Part shown: positions 23,161-34,800 of the stretch, piece after piece
Layout of the letters: each line of letters begins with the position of its first letter
How positions within the stretch are numbered: the stretch's first letter is position 1
NCBI GenBank assembly: GCA_905250115.1
Contig: CAJNOI010000020.1
Span: 594,804-658,803 of the forward strand
Origin: Adineta steineri
Lineage: Eukaryota; Rotifera; Eurotatoria; Adinetida; Adinetidae
Reading direction: 5' to 3'
Length of the DNA stretch: 64,000 nucleotides
Made by a program: the position numbers and the translations under genes
Notes under the pieces: generated by a model
Databases searched by the model: none
Seen by the model: only the letters and a program-made list of their open reading frames with translations
What the model was told of the DNA's origin: nothing

Positions 23161-25216
23161 TAAATTAGATTTTAATTATGAACTTTTTTTTATGAAAAAA
23201 AAGATATTTTATTCTCGCATTATTTTATTGTATTAGGTTTAATTGTTATACAAAAAAAGAAAATGAAATCATTTAGTTTCTTTAATTGCACTCGCTTTAA
23301 AATTCTAAAAGGATACAACGAAAAAATAATCGGTTGAAATATTATCACCCATTCTTCTTAAACTGAACGAGAATAGTAATTTGAAAAAGTTCAAAGTTAT
23401 CTTCTATATGATATAATGTCTCTATTGTAAAAAAAACGAAAGATGAGTCATACTTTTTTGTAGTTTCAGTACATTTGTTAAGAAAATGATGGATGCAACT
23501 ATATAATAATAATATCCACGTCATATATGTCAATATTTTTATTTGCGGACAATATTTTATGTTGAGTGATCCGCTAAATCACATGTAATCAAACAATGAA
23601 ACATTACGTGATATAACAACTTGTTTTTTCTCTTAGATAATTTATAGAGATACGTGACGTAAGTTGGAGTATAATTTAAATTTACCCACTATCTATATGA
23701 TAGCTATATAGAACACTACATCGTTACTCCAAAGACAAACGAATCGACGATTTGAATAAAATTAAATATGATTTTAGATGTTGATTATATAAAAGACAAT
23801 CATTGTGACTCATTCTTAAAAAATCACTTACATTACTTTCAATGATTCTTTTTTTGTTTCCATGTTTTAAGTGTACTTTTATCATAGATACAAAAAAGAA
23901 CGTATTACGAAAGTCTTTGATCTAACCAACTTTGCATACGAGAACAAGTTCATCTAAAACATTATATTTATAGTAATAAATATAGACATTCAAGGTCAGA
24001 GATTTTCTATATAAAGAAGAAAATATATTTATTAATCCCTTAGGGATGAGGTTACTTCTGAAAAGAGAAAGAAAATCGTTCAAAGATCTCAGACAAAATA
24101 TATTTACTCATAGTAATGTCAATACTCGAGAGGATGTTTGGATAAGCATTTTTATCATGTTTACACTTATATTACAATTGTATAGTCATACTTACTGAAC
24201 TCTTTATGTTAAAATCCATATGAAATTACTCCTTGTAATTCACTTTTTTGACAAAAGATAACTATAAATTCCATTGTTATTAGCTATTTTAACATAAAAA
24301 CGATAACACGAAAGATGATGATAGGAGTAATGAGTCCATGCACTAGAAGAAGATCAGAGTCAAAGGTGTTATTCTATATTGAAGATAGTAGACCCACTTA
24401 TATCGAAATACTAGTAGATTCAAAACTTGAGCGTATATATCTACGCTGCTCGTTTCCCAAGAGGTTAATTAATCAATATTCGTATATTTACAATTGATTG
24501 ACGATGTCGAAATTTTTCTTTATTATGAAATAAATATTTTCAAAACATCATTCACACATAACTACAATTAAATTATTAATTCATTTAGAAAGTTTTTGGC
24601 ATATTTCTATTTCATCTTTGATCAATATTATTGCATGGAAAATTATCGATGCATCATTATAAAAGTATGCATTGCTTCGTATTCTACTCAATCAAAATAT
24701 TATTATTATATAATTTATTCTACCTTTCATAAGAATTAAAAAGAAAAGCTTCTCATTTCCATATTTTCTACCAACACCAACTAATACATACATCTATTTA
24801 ATCAATTTTATTCACTTCTGATAGGAAAAGATAAAAGAGAAGAAAATCGATCTACACACACACACACGTATTCATCAAATAGATGTGGTGCTAATAATCT
24901 AACATTTTTTTGTTACATTACTTGAATTAAATTTCCAAAACGGAAATTCCTTCGATATGACTTTGCTAATATACATATATCTAATGAAGACTTCTATCAT
25001 TCATTTTATTGATTATCATAATTTTAACATAAAACTAATCGAAGCAATAGATTTTCAAAAAAACAAACAAAAATAATACGGAAACAAGCATGAGATGTTA
25101 TACAATTACAATAAACGTAGACCAAAAAAAGAAAACAAAATTTTTTATTTATTCTTAATAACGTATTAGAATATAGAGTGTTTGATTAAATGAATGTAGA
25201 GCACCATATATGATAA
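23161..25216. other. Intergenic region, no feature seen
   Basis: A+T-rich sequence between the CAHS-like gene (3' end) and the G-gamma 3' end. Open frames near 23345-23533 and 24315-24497 carry no domain and are probably chance. A short (CA)n run lies at about 24855-24868. The minus strand has AATAAA (TTTATT at 25144-25149), likely ending the G-gamma transcript. Confidence 0.45.
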
Positions 25217-25420
25217 TTATAATGGAACACATCTATTTTTATCTTTATATGGATTATCAATATGAAATTTTTCCCAGCCAGTAACTAAGACATCACCATT
25301 TTCATGATCTTGACAAAATTTAATTAAATCTTTACACGCAGTTGAAAGTTTAATACGATCAATATTTGCTTCAGTACGTAATTGTTGAATTAATTTTTGT
25401 TTATTTTCAACAGCAGACAT
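25217..25420 (-). CDS. Heterotrimeric G protein gamma subunit
   Basis: Single coding exon, 67 aa, the normal length. The N-terminal helix has LIQQLRTEANIDRIKLS, matching the family consensus QLR-EA-I-RIKVS that coils with G-beta; the C-terminal part has DNPYKDKN, matching the NPF/Y motif, and ends in the CAAX box CVPL. A terminal Leu predicts geranylgeranylation. The protein anchors the G-beta-gamma dimer at the plasma membrane for GPCR signalling. The start follows directly after a short 5' leader; upstream non-coding exons are possible. Confidence 0.93.
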   Translation of the reverse strand: MSAVENKQKLIQQLRTEANIDRIKLSTACKDLIKFCQDHENGDVLVTGWEKFHIDNPYKDKNRCVPL

Positions 25421-26629
25421 TATTAATTGTTAATGGATAAGATTATCTGAAAGAATCTAAAAGTAAAAAATATGCCTATGTTCTATTGAATATGATCATC
25501 TCTTTTTATAGCCTGAGATAGATTCGATTAGGCATTTTTTTTTCTTTTTATAATAAGAAGAAATAGAAGAAAAAAAAAAAGAAAAGCAAATGATCATTTT
25601 TCTTTTTCTCTCTTGCTATAGAAAAGAAGTAGAAGACTGCTCATTTTTATTCTCTTGCATCATTAATATCGACATAAACAATGTCGTCTTTGCACTTTTC
25701 TAGTTATAGACAAATGATTTGCAATGACTAATGATCATCTTTCTGTCATAAGATAAAATATCGTTCGAATGACTTTTAAATCATCATAAATATTGTATAT
25801 TGAATGAGCTATTGATTAACAAGTTTCTATATTTATTCAAAAATTTATACGCTAGATACTTGTGATTATTCTATCGAGAAAAACTATAATCTTTCTCGGA
25901 TAAAAAAAATATATTAATTAGTATTTCAAGCGAATGTACTAGATTAAAAAGACAAAAAAATATATATTTCTGTAAAAGTCAAATTAAACTGGTCATGAAG
26001 AAACCAATATTTATGACTTTTTTTATATCTGAATATTACACATTGCCAATAAAAGCTCATTGTTTCCGTTTAGTTTTATATCGACGAAGGAGCTTTTTTT
26101 TAGTAACACCCATCTGATCGTAAGCATATATAGTCAATGGACTCCATGATTAGATTATTACAGAGTTTTGGAATAAATATTTAATTAGAATAGTCATAGA
26201 TCGATTTTAACTGCAGAGAATGTAGAAGAATTTATATTAAAAATAAATTAGTTATTAATATATACAAGCAAAGACAAGAATGAAATAATATTAATTTGAG
26301 CTAGTGGAGAAAAAAATTATTTTTTTTTTGAAATAAGTTGATAAGATATTCTACATTTCTACAAATAATTGAATATAAACTTTCTTACCAACTTATATAT
26401 ATATATATGTATAAAATCAATATTCATATCATAATAACAATCAAGTAGTCAGAAAAAAAATGCTATAACAGAAAAAAAAACAAATCCTCTTAATCGTTTT
26501 CGGTTATAAAATAAAATGAAAATATATCACTCGAGATTGTGCGATTAGTGATTTAAGGATAGAGATTAATCATATACGGAAAAACATAAGTATATTAATA
26601 AAATCAAAAAAGAGAGATTCAAAAACTGT
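25421..26629. other. Intergenic region, no feature seen
   Basis: Sequence between the G-gamma 5' end and the TBC1D22 3' end (both genes on the minus strand). It includes purine-rich and T-rich runs and a TA run near 26396-26408. I recognise no coding exon, RNA gene or repeat. Confidence 0.45.
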
Positions 26630-29600
26630 TCAAGAATGTGATAAATGTCGTGGAGCATCTGCAAACATAACTTTTAATTGATATGCTTCCGCTGTTAATA
26701 TACTTATATCATTACTCGTCCATGAATGTGTTGGTAAATTTTGCAGAAGTAGTAATAAACCCTAATAAATATATAAATAAAATTAAAAGAATTTCAAAAA
26801 AAAAATTTGTTTGTACTTGAAAATCTTTTTCACGTAAAAGATCTTTGGAAAAACGAATAAGAAATGCTGCACATATATACAAATGAAAATGAGAAAAACC
26901 ATCTTGTTCAGCCTATAGAAAAAAGAAATGTTTTTTTTCTTCATCAATTTTATATAATTCAACATACAAGATAAGTATCCCAAAGGCGAATAGTACATCG
27001 CACAGGTAATTCTCTCATAAGTAAATTATTCATCCAACGAAAACTAAATTGTAAAAATTCTATATTTTGATTTTTTAAATGTCGATAAAGTGGTTCTATA
27101 ATAGAATTAAATATATAAAGAAAATACATATCGAACAGATTATTATTTAAACAAACCATCGATACGTTTAATAAGTTCTTCTAATGTTCGTATTTTATAT
27201 TGTATACCAGGTTGAGCAAATGTATAATTATCTTGAATACCTTCAAGTAAATATGACGTTGCCCAATAACTATCAGCTTCAATAATACGTCGATCTGATT
27301 CTAATAATGAACTAATATCAAAACTTTCCATTTCAATATCTAAGAAATATTTCGTTATTTTTTTGATATAAAAACAAAACTAAAAATTTATCTTACCATT
27401 CTCGATAAATTCTGATAGAAAGACAACAAAAAATGGTGTGACAAGGTCATTTATACCTTGAACATAACCACTAGCTGGATGGCGAATAGCCCAAATAAAT
27501 AAAATACGTTCGAATAACTCCTGAACAACAACTTGTTGAAATATTGGCATTAATGGAGTCATTCGTGGAATGTCTATATGAATCTAAATCGAAGATTAAG
27601 AATCAGCACATATAAATAGAATCTTATATTTAATGTACTACTATTTAGGCTTAATACTCGATATAGAATCATAGACAAAAAGTCAGCTAAAATGTCTGAT
27701 AAAGTGGGTATTTTAAATTTCATCAGATTTGAATGGTGAAGACCTTTTTTGCATTTCGAAGTGTGAATATATGATATGTAATATATCAGAACCATCAACT
27801 GTAAATGATTGAGTCCTTGACTCGTCGTTTAATGGAATAGTTCAAGCAATGTAATGTCTCCTAACAACATTAGTTTCACTCTTCTAAATCGCGTTGAAAT
27901 TCAAATTAATATAATACAAACCTGTCTAAATGTGTCTTGATGTTCACTATCTACACGAGTATGATAATATTGAGTAACATATGACCAATATTCATCACGT
28001 TTTCGTACTAATGTATCTTCTCTTCGTTCAATTTTTGGTGGTAAATAACCCTAAAAAATAAATATCAATAGATTAAAGAAATAATTCTATTATTACATAC
28101 ACAGAGTAATTTCCATGCTTGTGCACGATATTGTTTAGGAATTCCATTCCAACTTGCTTTACGTAATTCATCTATATAGAAATGAAAATTTGAAGATTAA
28201 AAATATATTCTAATTAAATTTATTTTTTCTTACTTAGATCAACAGTTGTTTGATCGAATATTTGTTTGAATTTATTTTCTTTTTGTTGATTATTATCAAC
28301 CATTGAAATAGAATTCGATTTTGTACTATTAGTAGTTGAGAAAGAAGAAGCAGCATTATTATTATTATATCGTGTAGATGTTGATGTTTTAGAATTTGAC
28401 TGATCACTTATTCGTCGACCGAGACCTGGATAGGAAGTTGAGCTTAAATTCGTTGAAAGATTTGATCTTCGAACTAGAAACAAACGTTTCATTTGAGAAA
28501 TACTTAAACCCATTCTACCCTAGAAGTTCATCAATAATGATTAATACTATGCTATACTCTATCCTTGTTTCTTTCCATTGGGTACAAGAATAAAATTATA
28601 TTTAATTATGTATGCTAAATAGATTTTGATGTTTACTATTTCACGAAGTAATATGAAGATTTGATGAATGTTAATTTTTATTTTAGCTACATTTTATCGA
28701 TTTTATGACAATTAAAATCAAAAACAGGTCTAATTTGAAGAAAATACAGTAATTTCAAATGTGATATGTTCAGATGAAAAGCTACTTATTTAGTTTACTA
28801 AGTATCTTTAGAGATTAAATACACAAGAGATATTAACTGTTAGAAAGTAATCCATACTGTATTAAAAAAATATTTCCGAATTCATTGTAAAGAAAATAAT
28901 AGTAACAAAGGATTAATAGTAGAGAATAATAACTTCACTAAATAGATACGTAAAACAAAACAAAAAGAATACTGAGTTATGAAGTTGCAATTTATCGATA
29001 TTTAAATGTGTTATGCATTGATGTGAATATCTTCGGGGTATTGTTTTATCCTTGAAACTAAAAACAACACAATCTATGTGTGAAAGGTTTTTTCACGATA
29101 TTTCTATCTCTAATAGAATCAAAAGTAGTCTCTATGTAATAAAAACACATATCTTATCCAAATTTGAAAAATAACATCACATATAAATAAATACATTCCG
29201 ACAAACTATTTATGATTAAGCACGAATGAATGATTTTTGAGAAAATTAAATTCTCAATGATAATAATTCATCAGAGTAGAAAAGCTGATTATACATGGTG
29301 CAAGCAATACATAGATTAATTATTTAGACATTTGATCATAGTTAATCAACCGTGAATTCATAGTCTCTTGTACAACTTAATAGATCGCGCAGAAGAATTT
29401 TTCACGTACAAACTGATAACTGTTTAAAGTTGGATTATGAAACCTATTCTAACGTCATATTCGATTTACAGACTCATGGTCATTACCGTTTGTGACTTTA
29501 TTGGATTTCTGTTGTTGAGTGGATTTCGATGCTATTTCTTCAGGTTTCTAGAAAAATGAACAATAAGTTTTTTGTTTAATTAGTTGAATATTTTTAACCT

Positions 29601-29942
29601 GTTTGGAAATTCCAATGTCATCATCATCATCACCATCATTATCGTTCTTATCGAATATTTTTAATGTCATTGTTCTATCATCGATTTCCCAAGCATCATC
29701 AGTATTAATCGCATATGCATTGAATTTATCTTGATCTTTCTTTTTAGACATTACTGGCTTTGTTAGAATAGATTTATCAGATATTTTTGATGAAAGTGGT
29801 GGATATTGAGCGCCGAAAATAGGTCTTAAACAAAACAAAAAGAAATCAATTTTAATTTCGTTATAAATAATTAACATTAAACTTACCGGCCAAGTACTGA
29901 CTGTTCTGTTTTCCACAAGGTTTGTTGTGTATCACCAAACAT
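26630..29942 (-). CDS. TBC1D22: TBC1D22 family Rab GTPase-activating protein
   Basis: Eleven exons (minus): 29942-29887, 29824-29599, 29547-29487, 28473-28234, 28171-28101, 28050-27922, 27583-27397, 27339-27157, 27095-26968, 26912-26817 and 26761-26630; phases close, 502 aa (human TBC1D22A is about 517). The N-terminus carries the family-specific IFGAQYPPL and NTDDAWEID blocks. The TBC domain (~190-480) has the catalytic Arg finger IHIDIPR (Arg268), the Gln finger GYVQG (Gln302), HPASGYVQGINDLVTPFF, QDNYTFAQPGIQ and RCTIRLWDTY. TBC domains accelerate GTP hydrolysis on Rabs; TBC1D22 binds ACBD3 at the Golgi in vertebrates. Intron 3 (28474-29486) is about 1 kb, unusual here. An in-frame Met near 28513 could be mistaken for the start, but the N-terminal blocks and phase at 28473 argue otherwise. 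Confidence 0.93.
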
Positions 29943-30205
29943 TGCAAATTAAATAATTAAAACATGTTTTTCTTCAAATTGCAGGATAAATAAAATAAGA
30001 AAAAGGTAATACTGTAACAGAACGAAGGACGAAAGAAAAAAAAAGAAAGAGAATGAATAAACAAATGGTATTTCATGGATATATCTTTAAAGTATTCCAT
30101 TGGTTGATTTTAAACCAATTAGAAATTAGAAAGGTTTACCATAGTTACTGACTTTTAAATGTCAAGAGCTTTTCAAGTGTTTAGATTTATTACAATCTAC
30201 AAACG
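29943..30205. promoter_or_regulatory. Bidirectional promoter region, TBC1D22 / AKAP14
   Basis: Only 263 bp separate the divergent start codons of TBC1D22 (29942, minus) and AKAP14 (30206, plus), so both promoters and 5' UTRs must lie here. No TATA box or known motif stands out; it contains a purine-rich run near 30025-30055. Confidence 0.5.
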
Positions 30206-31444
30206 ATGACTGTTAACAATATTGATATGCCTGAGGCATGTAATTGATACTATTGTTTATTATTATTAATTTTTCTTTGCTACTTATAGACTCTAGCTCA
30301 ATCTGAAGATTATGACTTACTTGCTTATGAAGCTAAACGAGTTGTCGATCAAGTTCTTACTCAATCATTCGTTCATATGAGTGATACAATTAATGATAAT
30401 AATGAAAATAATCATCAACGAGAACGTTTTATTGAATTAGAAAATGATCATTCACAAACAAAAATACAAGAGGAATCAATAGTTAAATGGCCAACAATTG
30501 AAGAATTTACAAATACAAATATTGGATTGGAAAAAATAAATGAATATATTGACAAAGTAATTGAAGGGTTTGATTACAAAAACAAACCAGGATTTTAATT
30601 GAATCACTGATGATTAGCTATTGCGCACCTAAAAATTCATTTTCTTACGTAGGACTAACATTTTATCTTCAATGTTGACATATCTAGATAATATCTTTAT
30701 GTGACGCTTTAAAAAGTTTACAGAGAAAGACTTATGAAACTGATCGTTTAGGAAATATTCTCTTTCTCATAGAGAACAGTCTAGCAGAAATAAATTGTTT
30801 GATTGCTTATGTGTCCGCACTTCATCCATTGGTCGAAACAAAAGAGATTCTTTTTGGTAAAACTCGACCAACGGTAATTGGGGTCGAGAACTCGAATCCG
30901 GAGTCAGTTTTTTTAAATTGTTTGATTAAATAGTTTACTGGCAGTGAAGACTGAGCGTTACTTATCTCATTAACTCCTTTGATTTTATTATTACAGCAAT
31001 GGAAAACATCACCAAGTGGTCAAGATCCATGTTGGTTATATGTCATAGATTTCATTGAAAAAAAATCTCTTGAATTTAATGATCTTTATATATACCGAGT
31101 AAAATAAATTCAGGCTACTTATTTCTTTTATGTATATTATTTTTTGTGCATTAGGTTCAATATTCAATTCCAACACGGCGACAACCAATACCAAAACAAA
31201 CTGTATCTATTTATTTTACTTTTGATGTTTCAAAAGTTAAACCTAAAGTATATATTCGTTAATTTTTTTTCTTATAAATATAATTTTCATTTTTATTTTA
31301 TTGTAGAATACACCAATTCAAGTATCATTTGTATTTGAAACAATGCGATTAATTCATTATCCGGATAAATTTCGTTTTCGTCAAGTTTGGTTAGAAAATA
31401 TCTTATTATTAAAAGAAAAATTAGCAAATGAACTAGATTTTTAA
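30206..31444 (+). CDS. AKAP14: AKAP14 (AKAP28)-like ciliary A-kinase anchoring protein
   Basis: Five exons: 30206-30235, 30290-30556, 30997-31098, 31155-31247 and 31307-31444, 209 aa (human AKAP14 is about 197). An amphipathic helix DLLAYEAKRVVDQVL (residues 19-33) fits a PKA RII-docking helix. The C-terminal two thirds match AKAP14: WLYVIDFIEKKSLEF, YSIPTRRQPIPKQT, SIYFTFDVSKVKPKN, FVFETMRLIHYPDKFRFR and W. AKAP14 tethers PKA in the ciliary axoneme; rotifers depend on ciliary coronae, so the role fits. Oddity: the phase-compatible first intron begins GC (GAG|GCATGT) rather than GT. If that is wrong, the start is in another exon, but the body from 30290 is firm. Intron 2 is 440 nt and holds an 8-bp-stem hairpin (TTGGTCGA with TCGACCAA, ~30830-30875). 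AATAAA lies at 31563. Confidence 0.88.
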
Positions 31445-31848
31445 TTTATTCTCTCTTTATTATCTTTCTTCTTTCATATAGATGAACAAACATAAAATAG
31501 AATAAGAAAAAGAAAAAAAAACATTTTTTTGAACAAGAAAATGATTTAATATATATATTTATAATAAATGTACATATCGTATATAGGATATTTTGCGTTT
31601 TTGTGATAGTTGTTGTTTACAAAACAGGAAAATATTTTTTATGATTAAGAGGATAAATGATATTTAACTAAATATAAATGTGCGTAGATTTTTCGAGATA
31701 ACCAATGAAAAAAGACAAAAATAGATTAACTGTTCACGAATAAAATATATCGCACATGTTTTTGTTTTTTCTAACATTATAATAAGACTATGTGAAAAGA
31801 AAGTAAGGGAGAATATTGAAATGTTTAATGATAAATTGAAAAGATTAT
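31445..31848. other. Convergent 3' flank between AKAP14 and FCHO
   Basis: Tail-to-tail spacer of 404 bp. AATAAA at 31563-31568 serves AKAP14. I see no other feature. Confidence 0.5.
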
Positions 31849-34800
31849 TTAAGCCACAAGAGGAGTTGATATAGATAGACGATTTTGATCCACTGAAGGT
31901 CGTTTAAAGAATTGTAATGGTTCACTTTGATCTGGTTCTGATTGATATTTACCACTAGCAATTTTCTTTTTAAGTAATGAAACACGATAACCTCGACATG
32001 CAAATTCGAAATTAATTGACGAGAAAAGTGCATTTTCAGCAAGGAATTGTACATGTACAATTGATGATGCTGTTAATGGTTTTTGTTGTTGTTCATTATC
32101 AGTACTATCGAAGCTCGTTTGATTTGTTGTTATAGTTGCTGATAGAGTTCCTGATCCATCAAATATATATGGAACTTTCCATGATAATTTATGTTCATTT
32201 GAAGACCTATATATTATAATATAATACGTTATTAATAACAAATAAAGAATTTTACCATTCACAAGTTGGTGATGATTGATTAATTTGTTGACCATCGGTT
32301 ATTATAGTATAAAACATGACAATATCATTAACTAATCGAACTGATTCAGGTAAAGCTGAACTATTAAAACGATAGTTAATATTTATTGTTATTGTATCGA
32401 ATGTACGTGTCCAATGTGATGAGACTTGTATAGGAATGTTTGGTATACCTGAATGTTTAACCTTTAAAATAAACAAATTGTTGTCGATATATGAATTAAA
32501 ATCTAATAATCATATTTACTTCATATTTAAGTATTCCAAAATTAAAGAATGGTAATGAACGATTTTTTTCTTGTAAATTACGAAGAATATTACTTAATGC
32601 TGACATATTAAATGAATAAGTTGGTCCATCAGATTCTCCTGATGATCGATTACTATGTTAAGAAGAAATAGATAAAGTTCAAATTTTATTTTTTTTTGGT
32701 CTATTTACTGTGTTACTAATTGAGGATTAGCAATAACATTTTCTACTCTATTTAAATTTTGTAAACGAAATTCTAATGTATTTAAATGTGGTGATGAATC
32801 AACAAGTAAATTTAAAATAGCAGCTGGAAATGAAACAAGCATATCACCAAGAATTCGAATTTTCCATCTTGAAAGAAAAACGAAAAGATGTTATTCTTGT
32901 AAAAAACAAATTCACTTTTTATTTTACTTGGTTTGATCATCACCAGACATCATAACATGAATTGTTTCTTGGAAGGCAACTGCTATTGGAATTTGATCAG
33001 TAGCACCGAGTGTTAATGGAGACATTCGTTGATCTATTGATGGTGTAAAACTATTTGAAAAACCTGGAGTATTTGGAGCAATAAATGGTGTCATACGACC
33101 ATTTGCAATTGTTGGGCCACTTATACTTGTAGTGGGTTGTTGTTGCTAAAAAGAAATGCAACATAAGAATTTAAAAAAATCATAATTTTTCTACTAAGTT
33201 GCAAAATAAGCGCAAATAGAGATAGACTGATTGTAAATGATATTAATCAGTAATAAGAATATTCTTAGATGTATTATATGTCAATAGGATTTGACCGTTG
33301 TATATATAAATTGAATTATCAATGGAGAACATTGCCTTGTCTAACTTAGATAATTGTGCATAAAGCGATTAGTAAAACCTCATCACTATATGTTCGTGTA
33401 CGATGCCATAATTTAATATTCAATGGAGGAATAAGTCGAGGAGGAAGTTCCGATTGATAATTGATAGTCTTTTGAAGAGTTATATTATTCATTGGAATAC
33501 TATCTAATGAATCTATCATAGTAGAAAAATGATTTTTTTAGATTATAAAATCGAATAATTTTACAAATCGATTCTGCATCATTAAATGAAAGACTAGATA
33601 AACTTTCTCGTGCTGTATGAAATGAATGAATCGATGATTGTTTAATAAAACTATGATTCGTTATAAAACCAAAACTTGTCTTTGTAGTTATTGGTATATT
33701 CAATCTAATTAATGGTGGAGAAATTTTTTGAAAAATAATTGGTGATTGTTTTGTTGATAATTTCCAAATTGAACGAATACGTTCAATAAGTGATAATCGT
33801 ATTTGAAAGATTTTTTTTGATGAATATTTTTTTTGTTGAAATGTCAAATGATGATTTAAATCTGATTTCGATTTTTTCATATTAAGATTATATTTATGTA
33901 ATTGAAAAATAGAAAAATTTTTTTCAGAAGAAAAATTCTTAAGCTAGAAAGAGAGATAACACACAGAATAAAAATTCAATAAAAAATATACGTACAAGTG
34001 ATTGACGAGTTCGAGGTGGTCGTGGAACTGCAAATGGAGCTGTTCTTGTTGTTGAATTTTCAATAGGAAATGTATTTGCTACTTCAGTATCATCCTCTGT
34101 TGATGATATAGATGTTGTTTTATTAACTAAAAACAATATCGTAAATTTAAATATTTATTATTTTCTAAGGACATTTTTTTCATTGTTCAATATTTGAATT
34201 ATTTTTTTTTGTATTGTCTATTGATCTTTTAGAACAAATAGCAAAATCTATTCTTTTCATTGGGTGTTATATTTGTCTTTTATTTGTAATCTAACAAAAA
34301 CTAACTGAACTCGAGGCAATGCCCTATCTCTATATGCTTAGAAAAAGCAAAACGTTCCATTAAGGAAATGATATTTCATGAATAAGGAAATAATAGCAGA
34401 AAAGAAAAAAAGGATCAAATTTTCTACTAATCATACTTTCTGTTGTGATTGTCATCGACCGAGGATTAACAAGTGCTGGTGGGATATTTTCTTGATGATT
34501 TGTAGACATACTCAATGATTTTGTACGTGATTCAATTCCATCAAATGTATTTACTAATGATGTGTGTGGTGGAGATGATGGAAGAGGACCAATATTATCT
34601 GTTGTGATACTTGTTGAGAGTGTTCTAAATAATAATATAATCATTTTTAAAAAGTAATTTATTTTCTCTTACGATGCTGGACGTGATGGAAGTGGTGGTG
34701 GTATTCTTGCACCAATTTGTCCACTAGATACAGATTTACTCATATCTGGTACTTTCTATTAATAAATATAAAACAAAACTTTAGTTTTTTCTTATTACTA

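Noticed and set aside
28220..28513. TBC1D22 starting at the Met at 28513
   Set aside because: The family-specific N-terminal blocks lie in exons at 29942-29487 and join in phase at 28473, so 28513 is inside an intron.
30870..30910. tRNA-like B-box (ACTCGAATCCGG) in AKAP14 intron 2
   Set aside because: No A-box, acceptor stem or clover-leaf could be drawn around it.
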